Below are positions 19,303-27,763 of a DNA stretch of 64,000 bases, piece after piece; positions within the stretch are counted from its first letter, which is position 1; each line of letters starts with the position of its first letter. The stretch spans positions 1 through 64,000 of the forward strand of contig CAVPXF010000036.1 of assembly GCA_963709655.1 (NCBI GenBank), in the 5' to 3' direction. The DNA is from Roseiarcus sp963709655 (GTDB taxonomy: Bacteria; Pseudomonadota; Alphaproteobacteria; Rhizobiales; Beijerinckiaceae). The notes beneath the pieces were generated by a model, which ran no database searches, was not told the DNA's origin, and was given only the letters and a program-made list of their open reading frames with translations. The translations under genes and the position numbers were made by a program.

Positions 19303-20472
19303 TCAGTGCTTGAAGGCAGTCGGATCCGCCGGCTTCAGGAAGAACTGGTTCAGATAGGCAGGATCCTGGCCCCACTTGGCGGGACCGACTTCCCACCACG
19401 ACGAGGTCTGCGGATCGCAGGTCTCCGGCAGCTTGGCCTTGACGTCGTCGATCGTCAGCATGATCGGGTCAACGAGGATCGATTGGACCTTGGGGCCCTG
19501 GCCTTCGAGCGTGCGCATCATGATGTCGAAGATCAGCTCGATTTCGTCGGCGGGCGGCCACACTTGATAGGTGGCCGAGATGAGGTTCGGGTCCTTGCGC
19601 CAGGAGCACAGGGCGCCGAGTTCCCCGCCGATGGCGATCTTGACGTCCTTGCGTCCGGACTGGGCGATGGCGCGCAGAACGCCCATTTCCGCGGCCGACT
19701 GTACGACGATGCCGTCAAGCTGGCCCGGATGGGTGGCGAGCCACTTCTGCACTTCACCCTGGGCGACCTGATCGGTCCACTGACCGGCGATCGAACCCAC
19801 GACCTTGATCCCGGGCGCGGTGGCGAGCCCCGCCTTCACGCCGCGGTCCTGGCTGTCGGAAGCCGACGTGCCAGGAATGCCTTCGACGACGAGGACGTTG
19901 CCTTTGCCCTTCAGCTCGTCGGCCATCGCCTTGCCGATCGTGTAACCCGCGAACTGGTAGTTGACCGACGAATTGACCGAATAGGGCGACGTCAGATAGC
20001 CCGTGAACGAGAACGTCGGAACGCCCTTGTCAAAGGCGTATTTGACGGTCTGATTAAGCGCCGTCGGGTTCGAGCAGCACACGAAGATCGCGTCGACGCC
20101 CCGGTCTACGAGCTGCCGCATCTGCTGGATCTGCGTCGAATCATTGAGGTTCGACTGGGTGATGATGACGTCCTTGACGAGGCCCAGCTTCTTCCACTTG
20201 GGAACGACCTCATTGAGCAGGTGGTCCATCGCGTTGGCGCGCCACGTGTTGCCCGCGTACGAGCTCGCATAGCCGATCGTCCACGGCGGCGGATGCTTCG
20301 CGACGAAATCGCGGTAGGCGCTCGGGCCAGTCGGCTGCGCCGGATCGAGCATGCTTTTGTCGTAAAGCCGTTTGACGAGATCCGGCGGCAACTCGTCGAG
20401 GCCAGCCGCACAGACCGCCTGCGCGGCGAAGCCCGCGACTGTCGCGAGCAACAGCGCTTTTACTGTATTCAT
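19303..20472 (-). CDS. Periplasmic sugar-type ABC substrate-binding protein
   Basis: The 389-residue product starts MNTVKALLLATVAGFAAQAV with signal peptidase cleavage likely after VCAAG. The body fits the periplasmic-binding protein type 1 family (WTIGYASSYAGNTWRANAMD, VDAIFVCCSNPTALNQTVKY, GKGNVLVVEGIPGTSASDSQ). Start 20472 is preceded by AGGAGGAAACGCA. Its place at the head of the ATPase and permease genes makes it the binding component of that importer. Binding of a lactone or derived solute is a guess from the neighbouring lactonase. Confidence 0.9.
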   Translation of the reverse strand: MNTVKALLLATVAGFAAQAVCAAGLDELPPDLVKRLYDKSMLDPAQPTGPSAYRDFVAKHPPPWTIGYASSYAGNTWRANAMDHLLNEVVPKWKKLGLVKDVIITQSNLNDSTQIQQMRQLVDRGVDAIFVCCSNPTALNQTVKYAFDKGVPTFSFTGYLTSPYSVNSSVNYQFAGYTIGKAMADELKGKGNVLVVEGIPGTSASDSQDRGVKAGLATAPGIKVVGSIAGQWTDQVAQGEVQKWLATHPGQLDGIVVQSAAEMGVLRAIAQSGRKDVKIAIGGELGALCSWRKDPNLISATYQVWPPADEIELIFDIMMRTLEGQGPKVQSILVDPIMLTIDDVKAKLPETCDPQTSSWWEVGPAKWGQDPAYLNQFFLKPADPTAFKH

Positions 20473-20529
20473 TGCGTTTCCTCCTTCACTTAAGACCAAT
20501 CGAGAAAGTTTTTTCTTCCGCAGCGCGCC

Positions 20530-21313
20530 TCAATCGTAGAAGGCGCTCGGCGCCTTGCGGAATGTTCGCCACAAATCAGGGTCGTGACCGGCGACCAGGA
20601 GAGCGTTGGCGTCCGCGGCGATCTTGCGCAGCTTCGCCACGGAATGAACGGCGTCGACCGACGAGGTGACGAGCCCCGGCAGAGCGCGATCCTCCCAGTG
20701 GTCGATCGTGTAGGCGGCGTCGACCGTGAGGAGGATGGGTCCGCTGTTGGGCAGCGTTACGAGAAACGATTGATGGCCGGGCGAATGACCTGGCGTGAAG
20801 ATCATGCGCAGCACGCCATCGCCGAACAGATCGAAATGATCGGTGTATTCGCCGCCGAGGAATCTCCAGGACAGATTCGGGCGATCGAAGTCCGCACGAA
20901 TGTAGGCGGCGGCCGAGAACCAGTCAGGATTGTAGGCGTACTCGTATTCGATTCGCTGAACGATGTGCTCGGCTCGCGGAAAGCGGCCAATGGCGCCGGT
21001 ATGATCGAGGTGAAGGTGCGACTGCACGACGAAGCGCACGTCTTCCGGCCTCACGCCGACAGAACGACACTGGTCGACGCAATTCTCGCTCGGATCCATG
21101 ATTGGATCGTAGACGTCGACCACCGCGCCCCAGTGGGCGCGCTTGTCGAGCGCAGCTTCGAGGGCGTTGCCGCCGTCGATCACGACATTGCCCTTGGGAT
21201 GCTTGATCAGGAACCACGGAACTGGGATCTCGAAATCGCCCTCGCCCTGATTTCATCTTGATGTATTTCGTCTTGGTGCGAAGAGTTCCGGTCTGGAACA
21301 TGTAGAGTTGCAC
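20530..21313 (-). pseudogene. blcC: AttM/BlcC-type N-acyl-homoserine lactone / gamma-butyrolactone lactonase, one frameshift
   Basis: The metallo-beta-lactamase fold lactonase is nearly complete. The N-terminus VQLYMFQTGTLRTKTKYIKM lies at 21250-21313. After a one-base frame change near 21250 it continues GDFEIPVPWFLIKHPKGNVV and IDGGNALEAALDKRAHWG, then QSHLHLDHTGAIGRFP with the HxHxDH metal motif, IFTPGHSPGHQSFLV and VAGHDPDLWRTFRKAP. It closely resembles Agrobacterium AttM/BlcC, which opens the lactone ring of acyl-homoserine lactones and of gamma-butyrolactone. GTG 21313 is one start option; an in-frame ATG at 21454 would add 47 residues. The indel may be a sequencing error. Confidence 0.85.
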
Positions 21314-21489
21314 GTCGGAGCGAACGCCGCGCCCATTGCCCCGTCCCACAGACAGATTGGGACGCGGCGCAAGGTGACTTTGCCGGCCGCCCGCTATTGA
21401 GCGACTGTCGGTCTCGATCTTCTGGCCACGACCATCAAATTCGACGATCTTCATGCGCGTTCCGTTTGCCCTTCGGGAGACACCAAGCG

Positions 21490-22344
21490 TCAGCTCGTCT
21501 TCTCTTTGATGATCCGCAGCGCTTCCTTGAGATAGACACGAAAGACCGGATAGTTTTCGCTCATCGGGAAATGCCCGATGTCTTCCATCTCGATGTAAAT
21601 GCCGCCGGGAATCCCGCTTGCGGTTTTCTCGGTCGTTTCCGGCGGCGTGAGGTAGTCGTAGGTTCCCGTCATCATCACCACGGGGCAGCGCCGAGCGTCG
21701 ATCTTGGCGAGCGAATCGCGAAGGTCGTGATCGACGGAATAGAAGTAGAGGTCGCCGCGAAACGCCTCCGAGCCTTGGGTGTAGTAGTGCCAGGTCAGCC
21801 AGCGGTCCCGATCCGGACTCTGCGGCGCCATCAGATCCCAGACTCCGCTGGCGCAGACCTGCGCCGCGTTGGCGTGCGGATGACGCCAGACGTCGAGGAA
21901 GAAGCCCGGCGCGTGCGCCGCGGCCTCCACCGGGATCACCGCGCGGAATCGGTCGGGCTTCCGCAACGCGAGTTGCAGCGCGACATTGCCCCCGAAGGAC
22001 GATCCCATGAAGATCGGGTTCTTGAGTTCGAGGGCGTCGCAGAACGCAACGATGAAATTGACGTAGTGGTCCGCGGTCAGCCGATACTCTTCCTTCCACC
22101 ATTCCTTGTTGAGCGGTGGGTCGGACTTGCCGTGGCGGGCCAGATCGTATGCAATGACGTTGTAATTGCGGGTAATTTCCTCGTCTTCGAGGAGACCGCG
22201 CCACTGGTGATTGTGACATCCCGCGGTGTGCTGGCAGACGAGCGGAACGCCTTGTCCGTTCTGCAGGTAGAACACCTTGTATTCGCAGCCGTCGACATCG
22301 AAGGTCACATAACGGCCGACGACGGGAGAGTGTTTAGCAGCCAT
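21490..22344 (-). CDS. Alpha/beta-fold hydrolase
   Basis: The 284-residue protein has the oxyanion-side motif VPLVCQHTAGCHNHQW at about 35, the nucleophile elbow IFMGSSFGGNVALQLAL (Ser in GSSFGG, about 118), the acid loop MMTGTYDYLTPP at about 228 and the catalytic His in EDIGHFPMSENYP at about 258. The start MAAKHSPVVGRYVTFD at 22344 is used. It sits between an SCP2-like protein and the lactonase, so it may hydrolyse an ester or lactone that feeds the 4-hydroxybutyrate route. The substrate is not evident. Confidence 0.85.
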   Translation of the reverse strand: MAAKHSPVVGRYVTFDVDGCEYKVFYLQNGQGVPLVCQHTAGCHNHQWRGLLEDEEITRNYNVIAYDLARHGKSDPPLNKEWWKEEYRLTADHYVNFIVAFCDALELKNPIFMGSSFGGNVALQLALRKPDRFRAVIPVEAAAHAPGFFLDVWRHPHANAAQVCASGVWDLMAPQSPDRDRWLTWHYYTQGSEAFRGDLYFYSVDHDLRDSLAKIDARRCPVVMMTGTYDYLTPPETTEKTASGIPGGIYIEMEDIGHFPMSENYPVFRVYLKEALRIIKEKTS

Positions 22345-22386
22345 GCGGCCCTCCGCCGAACGCTGCTGTCGCAAGCCAAGCGCGTC

Positions 22387-22782
22387 TCATACCGGGACCC
22401 CCACCTTGCGCAGCAACTCGAACTGGAGCGTGAAATTGCGCAGGTTCTGCATCAGGACCAGAGTATTGCCTTCGATGCGGAGATCCTTGCGAAAGCTCGC
22501 GGCCCAGATGCCGTGGAACATCGGCTTCGGTATCGGCCGCGCGAATTCCCGCCACGTCTGCGCGGACGCGCGCAGCGCGAAGTCATAGGGGTCCATCGGC
22601 TCCGGCGAAATGTTGACGCGGTAGACTTTGCCGTCAACCATTTCGACGATTGCTTTCGCGTCGCCCATGTCGAGGAGGTAGGTGCACGTGAAATAGCGCG
22701 CCATCGCGCCGATCGCGGGATCGGCGTCGGAAGCTTCGGCAAAGCGAACGGCCCAGTCGCGAATATCCATCGCCAGACTCAC
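22387..22782 (-). CDS. Small SCP2-like putative lipid/ligand-binding protein
   Basis: The 131-residue soluble protein (ARYFTCTYLLDMGDAKAIVE, DGKVYRVNISPEPMDPYDFA, RKDLRIEGNTLVLMQNLRNF) looks like a compact sterol-carrier-protein-2-type or related alpha/beta fold. The resemblance is by pattern only. GTG 22782 overlaps by GTGA with a 20-codon leader frame that has a strong Shine-Dalgarno; ATG 22770 is the alternative start. It is the first substantial gene of the minus-strand train facing the IclR regulator. Confidence 0.65.
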   Translation of the reverse strand: MSLAMDIRDWAVRFAEASDADPAIGAMARYFTCTYLLDMGDAKAIVEMVDGKVYRVNISPEPMDPYDFALRASAQTWREFARPIPKPMFHGIWAASFRKDLRIEGNTLVLMQNLRNFTLQFELLRKVGVPV

Positions 22783-22841
22783 GCGTCGCCGCGAGCGAAA
22801 CCGCGCCGGAGCGAAAGCGGTGCAGACTGATGGAGCGCCAC
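22779..22841 (-). CDS. Possible 20-residue leader peptide coupled to the SCP2-like gene
   Basis: AAAGGAGGG (complement of 22847-22856) lies six bases upstream of GTG 22841, which opens VALHQSAPLSLRRGFARGDA and stops at TGA overlapping the next GTG. No comparable ribosome-binding site precedes the SCP2-like gene itself. This is either a translational-coupling leader or an N-terminus separated by an indel. Confidence 0.35.
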   Translation of the reverse strand: MALHQSAPLSLRRGFARGDA

Positions 22842-22868
22842 GGGATCCCCTCCTTTGCCCTTTGCCTC

Positions 22869-22888
22869 TTGTCCAATTAGGTGGACAA
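22869..22888. promoter_or_regulatory. Inverted-repeat operator between the IclR gene and the catabolic operon
   Basis: TTGTCCA-ATTAGG-TGGACAA is a perfect 7-bp inverted repeat with a six-base spacer, lying between the divergent IclR gene (start 22943) and the minus-strand operon. IclR-type regulators bind such palindromes in their own divergent promoters. The spacing and location make it the best operator candidate here. Confidence 0.65.
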
Positions 22889-22942
22889 CGTTTTTCCTTT
22901 TGGATAGCATCTAGTCATAAAGAAGAACGGACAGCAAGCTAA

Positions 22943-23752
22943 ATGTCAGCGTCGCAAAAACGAGGGGAGGCCGCGCCCGCGGCCGACAAGGACGGCCGAG
23001 GGCTGGTTCCCGCGGTCGAACGGGCGTGCCAGATCATGGACCTCGTTTCGAAATCGCCGCAGGGCTTGAGCGCGTCGGAGATTGCGCGCCGAATCGGCAT
23101 CGCCAAGAGCAGCGCGCACAGCCTCTGCGCCACGCTTGCGCATCTCAAACTGCTGATTCGCCGTTCAGACCAGAGTTTTCATCTCGGCTCCCACATCATG
23201 CGATGGGCCAACGCGTTCTCGGAGCGTTCGGACGTCGCCGCGGAATTCGCGACGATCTGGGACGAGGGAACGCAGTTTCCCGGTGCGACGATCACGCTTT
23301 CGGTGCTTGAGGGAACGGAGGTCGTGTACATCGCGGCGCGAAATTCGCATTTTCTGCCGAGCTTCGAATTTCGCGCCGGCATGCGACTGCCCGCGGCATT
23401 TACCGCGACAGGTAAGGCGTTTCTCAGCTACATGAGCGACTTTGAGGTGAAGCGACTGTTCGGCGAGGGTTTCCCTGCGCCGCTCACCGCGCGAAGCCCG
23501 AAGACCCTCAATCAATTGCTCAGAGACATCGCCGCCTGTCGTAAACGCGGTTACTCGATGGACGACGAAGGGGTGCTGGAAGGCATGGTGTGCTTTGGAT
23601 ACCCGGTGCTGAACTCCCGAAATCGCCCTATCGCGGGCCTCGCGGTAAGTCTGCCGAAGCGCGACTTCGGTGAAATGGAGATCAAGAAGATCGTGACCAA
23701 CGTCCGCGAAATCGCCCAGAAAATATCCGGGCGCCTTGGGGCCGAGGTCTGA
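22943..23752 (+). CDS. IclR-family transcriptional regulator (BlcR/AttJ-like by context)
   Basis: The 269-residue protein has an N-terminal winged helix (VERACQIMDLVSKSPQGLSA, SEIARRIGIAKSSAHSLCAT at about 48-67). A C-terminal effector domain follows with AARNSHFLPSFEFRAGMRLP, FTATGKAFLSY, YSMDDEGVLEGMVCFGYPVL and a terminal amphipathic helix. Family members are usually repressors that release DNA on binding a pathway intermediate. BlcR of Agrobacterium, also IclR-type, is divergent from lactone genes and responds to succinic semialdehyde, so the arrangement here is a good parallel. Confidence 0.92.
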   Translation: MSASQKRGEAAPAADKDGRGLVPAVERACQIMDLVSKSPQGLSASEIARRIGIAKSSAHSLCATLAHLKLLIRRSDQSFHLGSHIMRWANAFSERSDVAAEFATIWDEGTQFPGATITLSVLEGTEVVYIAARNSHFLPSFEFRAGMRLPAAFTATGKAFLSYMSDFEVKRLFGEGFPAPLTARSPKTLNQLLRDIAACRKRGYSMDDEGVLEGMVCFGYPVLNSRNRPIAGLAVSLPKRDFGEMEIKKIVTNVREIAQKISGRLGAEV

Positions 23753-24549
23753 GGGCCCGTTCGATGTCAAACGCTTTAAGACGCATATCGCGGGCCTTGT
23801 AGATGGCGCGCATATCGACAATTCGCGAAATGTCGGCCAACGCGGGCCCGGCGTCCGCCAGCTTGCTCTCCACAAGCATTGTGCGCCGGGACAACGGCGG
23901 TTGAGCCGCCGCCGGTTTCGAAAGGCCTGGCTGTCTGTCAATTCGCTTATGGGAAGCTATGGAACCCGAAGCGCCCTGAAACCACTTGCGGGCTGCGTTT
24001 TCCCGTGTCCCGCCGTTCTCCCTGATAGGGATCACCCGATGCCCATCTCCTGCGGCTCGCAGCCGGCCGAGGCGAAACCGCAGAAGGCTCCATACGGCGC
24101 GAGGTTACGCCTTCGCGCCTCGGCCGCCGACATCAGCACGCATAGTGTGTTTTGGCGTGCAAAATTTTGGGACGCCGGTTGACAATCCGGGAGCCCAACC
24201 TGCATTTTTCCGCATGCTCGCGCTTATCGACGAAGACGCGGATCAAACAAACAGCAAGGAAAGTGAGGCATACCCATCGCCATGTGTAGTACTAACTTTC
24301 ACCAGTGAGAATGGGTTCGGTCGCCTTTATGATTAAGGCGCGATGGTTACTGTCTCATGACTTCCACTGCGACCGTCTCAACTACCAGAACTCAATGGGC
24401 TATCGTCGCTAGGGGGCGCCAGCATATCCAGCAGAACCGTCCGCTTGCTTTTCTGTTTACGAAAACAAAACGCTTATGGTTTTGTAGCCGCTCCGGATCC
24501 GGCGGTTCACACATCACCCAAGGCGTATTCCTGCGGTCATGCAGTTCGA
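23753..24549. other. Intergenic stretch of about 800 bases without a recognised gene
   Basis: Both strands contain only short frames that give no family I recognise. The part from about 24180 to 24480 is lower in GC than its surroundings. I see no tRNA, clear terminator or insertion-sequence ends. Confidence 0.5.
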
Positions 24550-25833
24550 TCAGCTCGTGCTCGTAGAATATTCGAAACGGTCCGCGATGTCCGACCCGCG
24601 GGTTTCCGACGACAATGCGTAGCCGACGATCAGACTTGCCCATATGACGGCCGAAATCTGGATGGCTTCAGCGACGCCAAAACGCACTGAGAGCGCCTGT
24701 GTGACGAGCGGCGCTGCGATCGAAACGATGCGTCCAAGGCCGGCGCTCCAGCCGAATCCGGTCGCCCGGATCTCAGTCGGGAACAGTTCGTTGACGTAGA
24801 CGACGCCGAGCGTCCATTCGAAGCTGATGATGAATCCGCCGGCCGCAGCGAACAGGCAGAAGACGGCGAGCGGCCAGTCGAACCCCCACCAGAGATACAT
24901 GATGACCATCCCGACCGCCGCGACGACCATGGCGGGCTTGCGCCTTCCGAGAACGTCGCCGAGGAACCCGCCGATCAGCGCGCCCGCCAAGCCGCCGAAC
25001 TCGAAGAGCGCCGGGACGATCGTCGCCCCCGAGGTCGGGGACAGGCCGTAATACCGCACGACGTAAGCCGGGATGTAGAAGGCCATGGAGTCGAAGGCGT
25101 AGGCGAGCGAGGTGAAGATGAGGAAGACGATGAGCACCCGGCGCCGGAACGAGCTGTTCCGGACCGCCTCGAAAAGGCCGACGCGCCGGCTGTTGGTGCG
25201 TTGGAGTTCGTTCATCACTGAAACGAACCGCGGCGATTCGTCGAGGCGCAGTCGAAGAATCACGATCGCGAGCGCCGGGACAAGCGAGAAGAGATAGACC
25301 GCCCGCCAGCTCCAGGTCGGAGCGACCAGCCGGAACACGAGAATCGAGAACAGATAGCCGAGCGGATAGAACGCGAACATTAGCCCGACGCCGAACCCGC
25401 GCCGTTTGCGGTCCCAGACTTCGGTCACATATGGGCTGCCGACTGCGAGCTCGCCCCCGCCGCCGACCCCCGTCAGGAACCGCATCGCGGCGAGCCCTGC
25501 GACGCTGCTAACGGCCGCGGTGGCGGCTGTCACGAGCCCGTATCCGATCACCGAAACGCCGAGCATGACGCGGCGCCCGAACCGATCGCCGCTCATGCCG
25601 AATCCGATCGTGCCGATCGTGTAGCCGACGAGGAATATCGAGCCGACCGCACCGCTGAGCACGGTCGTCTCGATGCCGAACTCGGCCGCGATCAGCGGGA
25701 CGGTCAGGGCATAGATCGTAATGACGAAGGCATCGAAGAACCATCCCAGGGACGCGGCGAGCGTCACCGTCCACCTAACCGTTCCGGCATCGATCGCGGC
25801 GTCCGATTCCAATGCTGTAGTTTCGACGAGCAT
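24550..25833 (-). CDS. Major facilitator superfamily transporter (sugar/acid:H+ symporter type)
   Basis: The 427-residue, 12-helix protein carries the loop 2-3 signature GMSGDRFGRRVMLGVS at about 75 and its repeat LGDVLGRRKPAMV at about 300, plus PYVTEVWDRKRRGFGVG and VNELFPTEIRATGFGWSAGL. Such motifs occur in the aromatic-acid/sugar-porter branch. ATG 25833 follows AAGGGACCCAA. Only about 20 bases behind the flavoprotein gene, it is the last gene of the epoxide-type cluster and may import or export an acid intermediate; the substrate is unknown. Confidence 0.85.
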   Translation of the reverse strand: MLVETTALESDAAIDAGTVRWTVTLAASLGWFFDAFVITIYALTVPLIAAEFGIETTVLSGAVGSIFLVGYTIGTIGFGMSGDRFGRRVMLGVSVIGYGLVTAATAAVSSVAGLAAMRFLTGVGGGGELAVGSPYVTEVWDRKRRGFGVGLMFAFYPLGYLFSILVFRLVAPTWSWRAVYLFSLVPALAIVILRLRLDESPRFVSVMNELQRTNSRRVGLFEAVRNSSFRRRVLIVFLIFTSLAYAFDSMAFYIPAYVVRYYGLSPTSGATIVPALFEFGGLAGALIGGFLGDVLGRRKPAMVVAAVGMVIMYLWWGFDWPLAVFCLFAAAGGFIISFEWTLGVVYVNELFPTEIRATGFGWSAGLGRIVSIAAPLVTQALSVRFGVAEAIQISAVIWASLIVGYALSSETRGSDIADRFEYSTSTS

Positions 25834-25854
25834 TTGGGTCCCTTGCAATGGCCG

Positions 25855-27235
25855 TCATCGAGCGGCGCGCAACGGCGCGCGGCGAATGCGCTTGCGCGTT
25901 AGTTCGCCCACGACCTGCGCCGGGGCGAACACCGGCGAGAACGGAGGCGCGTAGGCAAGATCGAGGTCCGCAAGATCATCGGCGCAAAGGCCAGCCCAGA
26001 CCGCGGTGGCGACGACATCGATGTATTTGTCGATGAGATCCGCGCCGTGCGCCTCGGCGCCCAGAATCCTTCCGGTCGAGCGGTCCGCGACCAGCATGGC
26101 CTCGACCGGGCCGGAACCCGGGATGTAGCGCGCCCGACTGCGCGCGCTCGCGCGAACCACGACGGGATCGAAGCCGGCGGCTCGCGCCTGTTCGGGACCG
26201 AGTCCTGTCCGCGCCACAGCAAGGTCGAAGACCTTGAAGATCGCCGTGCCGAGCACGCCGGGGAAGCGCTCGGCGCCGTCGGCGATGTTGACGCCGGCGA
26301 CCCGCCCTTGCCGGTTCGCGATATCGCCGAGAGGGACCCAGACGGGCTTGCCTGAGACGATGTGGCGCGCCTCGGCGCAGTCGCCTGCCGCGAAGGCCTC
26401 GCTTCGGCTCGCGCGCATGCCCCCGTCCACCGCGATGGCGCCCGTCTCGCCGATGGCGAGCCCCGCCGCCTTGGCAAGTTCGACGCGAGGACGGACGCCG
26501 ATCGCCGCCACCGCCAGCCTCGACGAAGCGGCCGTCGGCGAGCGTCAGTCCTCGTCGGCCGGCCTTGGCCACGGAGGCGCCGAGGTGGACCGAGACGCCG
26601 CGCCGGGCGAGCGCGTCGCGGACCGCCACTCCGACTTCCGGCCGAAACCCCGGCAGGAGCGAGGCCGCCGCCTCGATCAGCGTGACGGCGTGGCCGCGAC
26701 GGTGGAGCGCCTCGGCCATTTCCAGGCCGATGTATCCGCCGCCGATGATCGCGACGACGACGCCGGGCTGGAGACGGCTTTGCAGCGTCTCCGCGTCGGC
26801 GAACGAACGGAGCGGCAGGATCGGCGGCGCGCGCTCCTCGATCGCGATGTCCGGCGCGATCGGCCGCGCGCCGGTCGCAAACAGGATGCGGTCGAAGGCC
26901 TCGACGACCTCCTCTCCCGTTTCAAGCGACCGGGCCCGCACGCGCGCGGCCGAGAAGTCGACCTCGTGCACGCGGCAGCGCACCCGAAGGTCGACGCCGT
27001 CTGCACGAAACTGCTCGACGCTGCGCACGATCAGCGAGGCGCGCGGGATCGCCTCGGGATCGCCGAGTGAGAACGGCAGCCCGCAGGACGAGTACGACAC
27101 ATAGGCCTCGTCGTGCAGCACGACGACGTCGAGGTCCGAACGACGGCGCTTGGCGGTGGCCGCCGCCTTCATGCCGGCGGCCACCCCTCCGATAATGACG
27201 ACTTTCTCCGCCACGATCCGGTCACCCGCGCCCAT
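25855..27235 (-). pseudogene. CoA-disulfide-reductase/NADH-oxidase-type flavoprotein, one frameshift
   Basis: The N-terminal frame (26515-27235) has the FAD motif VVIIGGVAAGMKAAATAKR, the single redox cysteine in YVSYSSCGLPFSLGD and a second dinucleotide motif VVAIIGGGYIGLEMAEAL. After a frame change near 26515 the rest follows: LAVAAIGVRPRVELAKAAGL, EAFAAGDCAEARHIVSG and a dimerisation domain ending VVGELTRKRIRRAPLRAAR. One Cys in SxxSCGxP is the signature of CoA-disulfide reductases and related enzymes. Flavoproteins of this class accompany bacterial alkene and epoxide genes and could regenerate a thiol cofactor. The frame change could be an assembly indel. Confidence 0.75.
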
Positions 27236-27723
27236 ATTTGGCCCAGTGTGTCGCGAAGATCGTGTCCGGCGTGATGGCGCGCGGCTTCAGCGGACGGGAC
27301 ACCCAGGTAAGATTGATGAAGTGCCGCGGGTTGACGTTCTCGGTCGTGATGTTGCCGCCCCAGGCGCCGCAGGCCAGCGAAAGCGTGTAAGGCATCCCGT
27401 TGCGCGGGCTACCCGCGCCTTCGTTCAGGTTCTGGTTGACCAGAACCCGGGCAGTCTTGGTCCTGGCCGCGAGCGCTTGGACATGCGAATTGTTCGTGGT
27501 GTGGATGCCGCAGGTGTGCCCGAGGCCCTGGTAGCCCGTGATCCCGTTCACGAGGTCGATCGCCCCGCCGATGCCGCCCGAATAGCGGTAGAGGGCGAGG
27601 ACCACCGAGATCGATCAGCGCCACCTTGGCGCCTTCTCTCAGAGCGGCCTTCGCGATCGCCAGTCCGATCCCGGCGGCGCCGCCGGTGATCGCGATGGCT
27701 TCGTTCTGCAAACGATCGGACAT
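27222..27723 (-). pseudogene. Chimera: N-terminus of S-HPC dehydrogenase (XecE) joined to the C-terminus of an acylating aldehyde dehydrogenase
   Basis: From 27723 the minus strand reads MSDRLQNEAIAITGGAAGIG and LAIAKAALREGAKVALIDLG, nearly identical in plan to the start of Xanthobacter 2-(S)-hydroxypropyl-CoM dehydrogenase. At about 27610 homology breaks. The following sequence, 27222-27605, is the last 125 residues of a CoA-acylating aldehyde dehydrogenase (GHTCGIHTTNNSHVQALAAR, ACGAWGGNITTENVNPRHFI). That tail is the same family as the complete gene at 50376. A deletion removing the 3' part of one gene and the 5' part of the next explains this. Neither half can be active, as the dehydrogenase half lacks its Ser-Tyr-Lys site and the other its catalytic Cys. 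Confidence 0.75.
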
Positions 27724-27763
27724 TCTTGCTTTCCTTGGTTTTCCGTTTTCGGTGGATTCAGCC

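Noticed and set aside
19186..20493. Plus-strand 435-codon frame opposite the ABC binding protein
   Set aside because: It is the antisense of a well-conserved binding protein with a signal peptide; composition is typical of a shadow frame.
23682..24035. Minus-strand frame reading VESKLADAGPALADISRIVD
   Set aside because: It overlaps the 3' end of the IclR gene antisense and shows no family motif.
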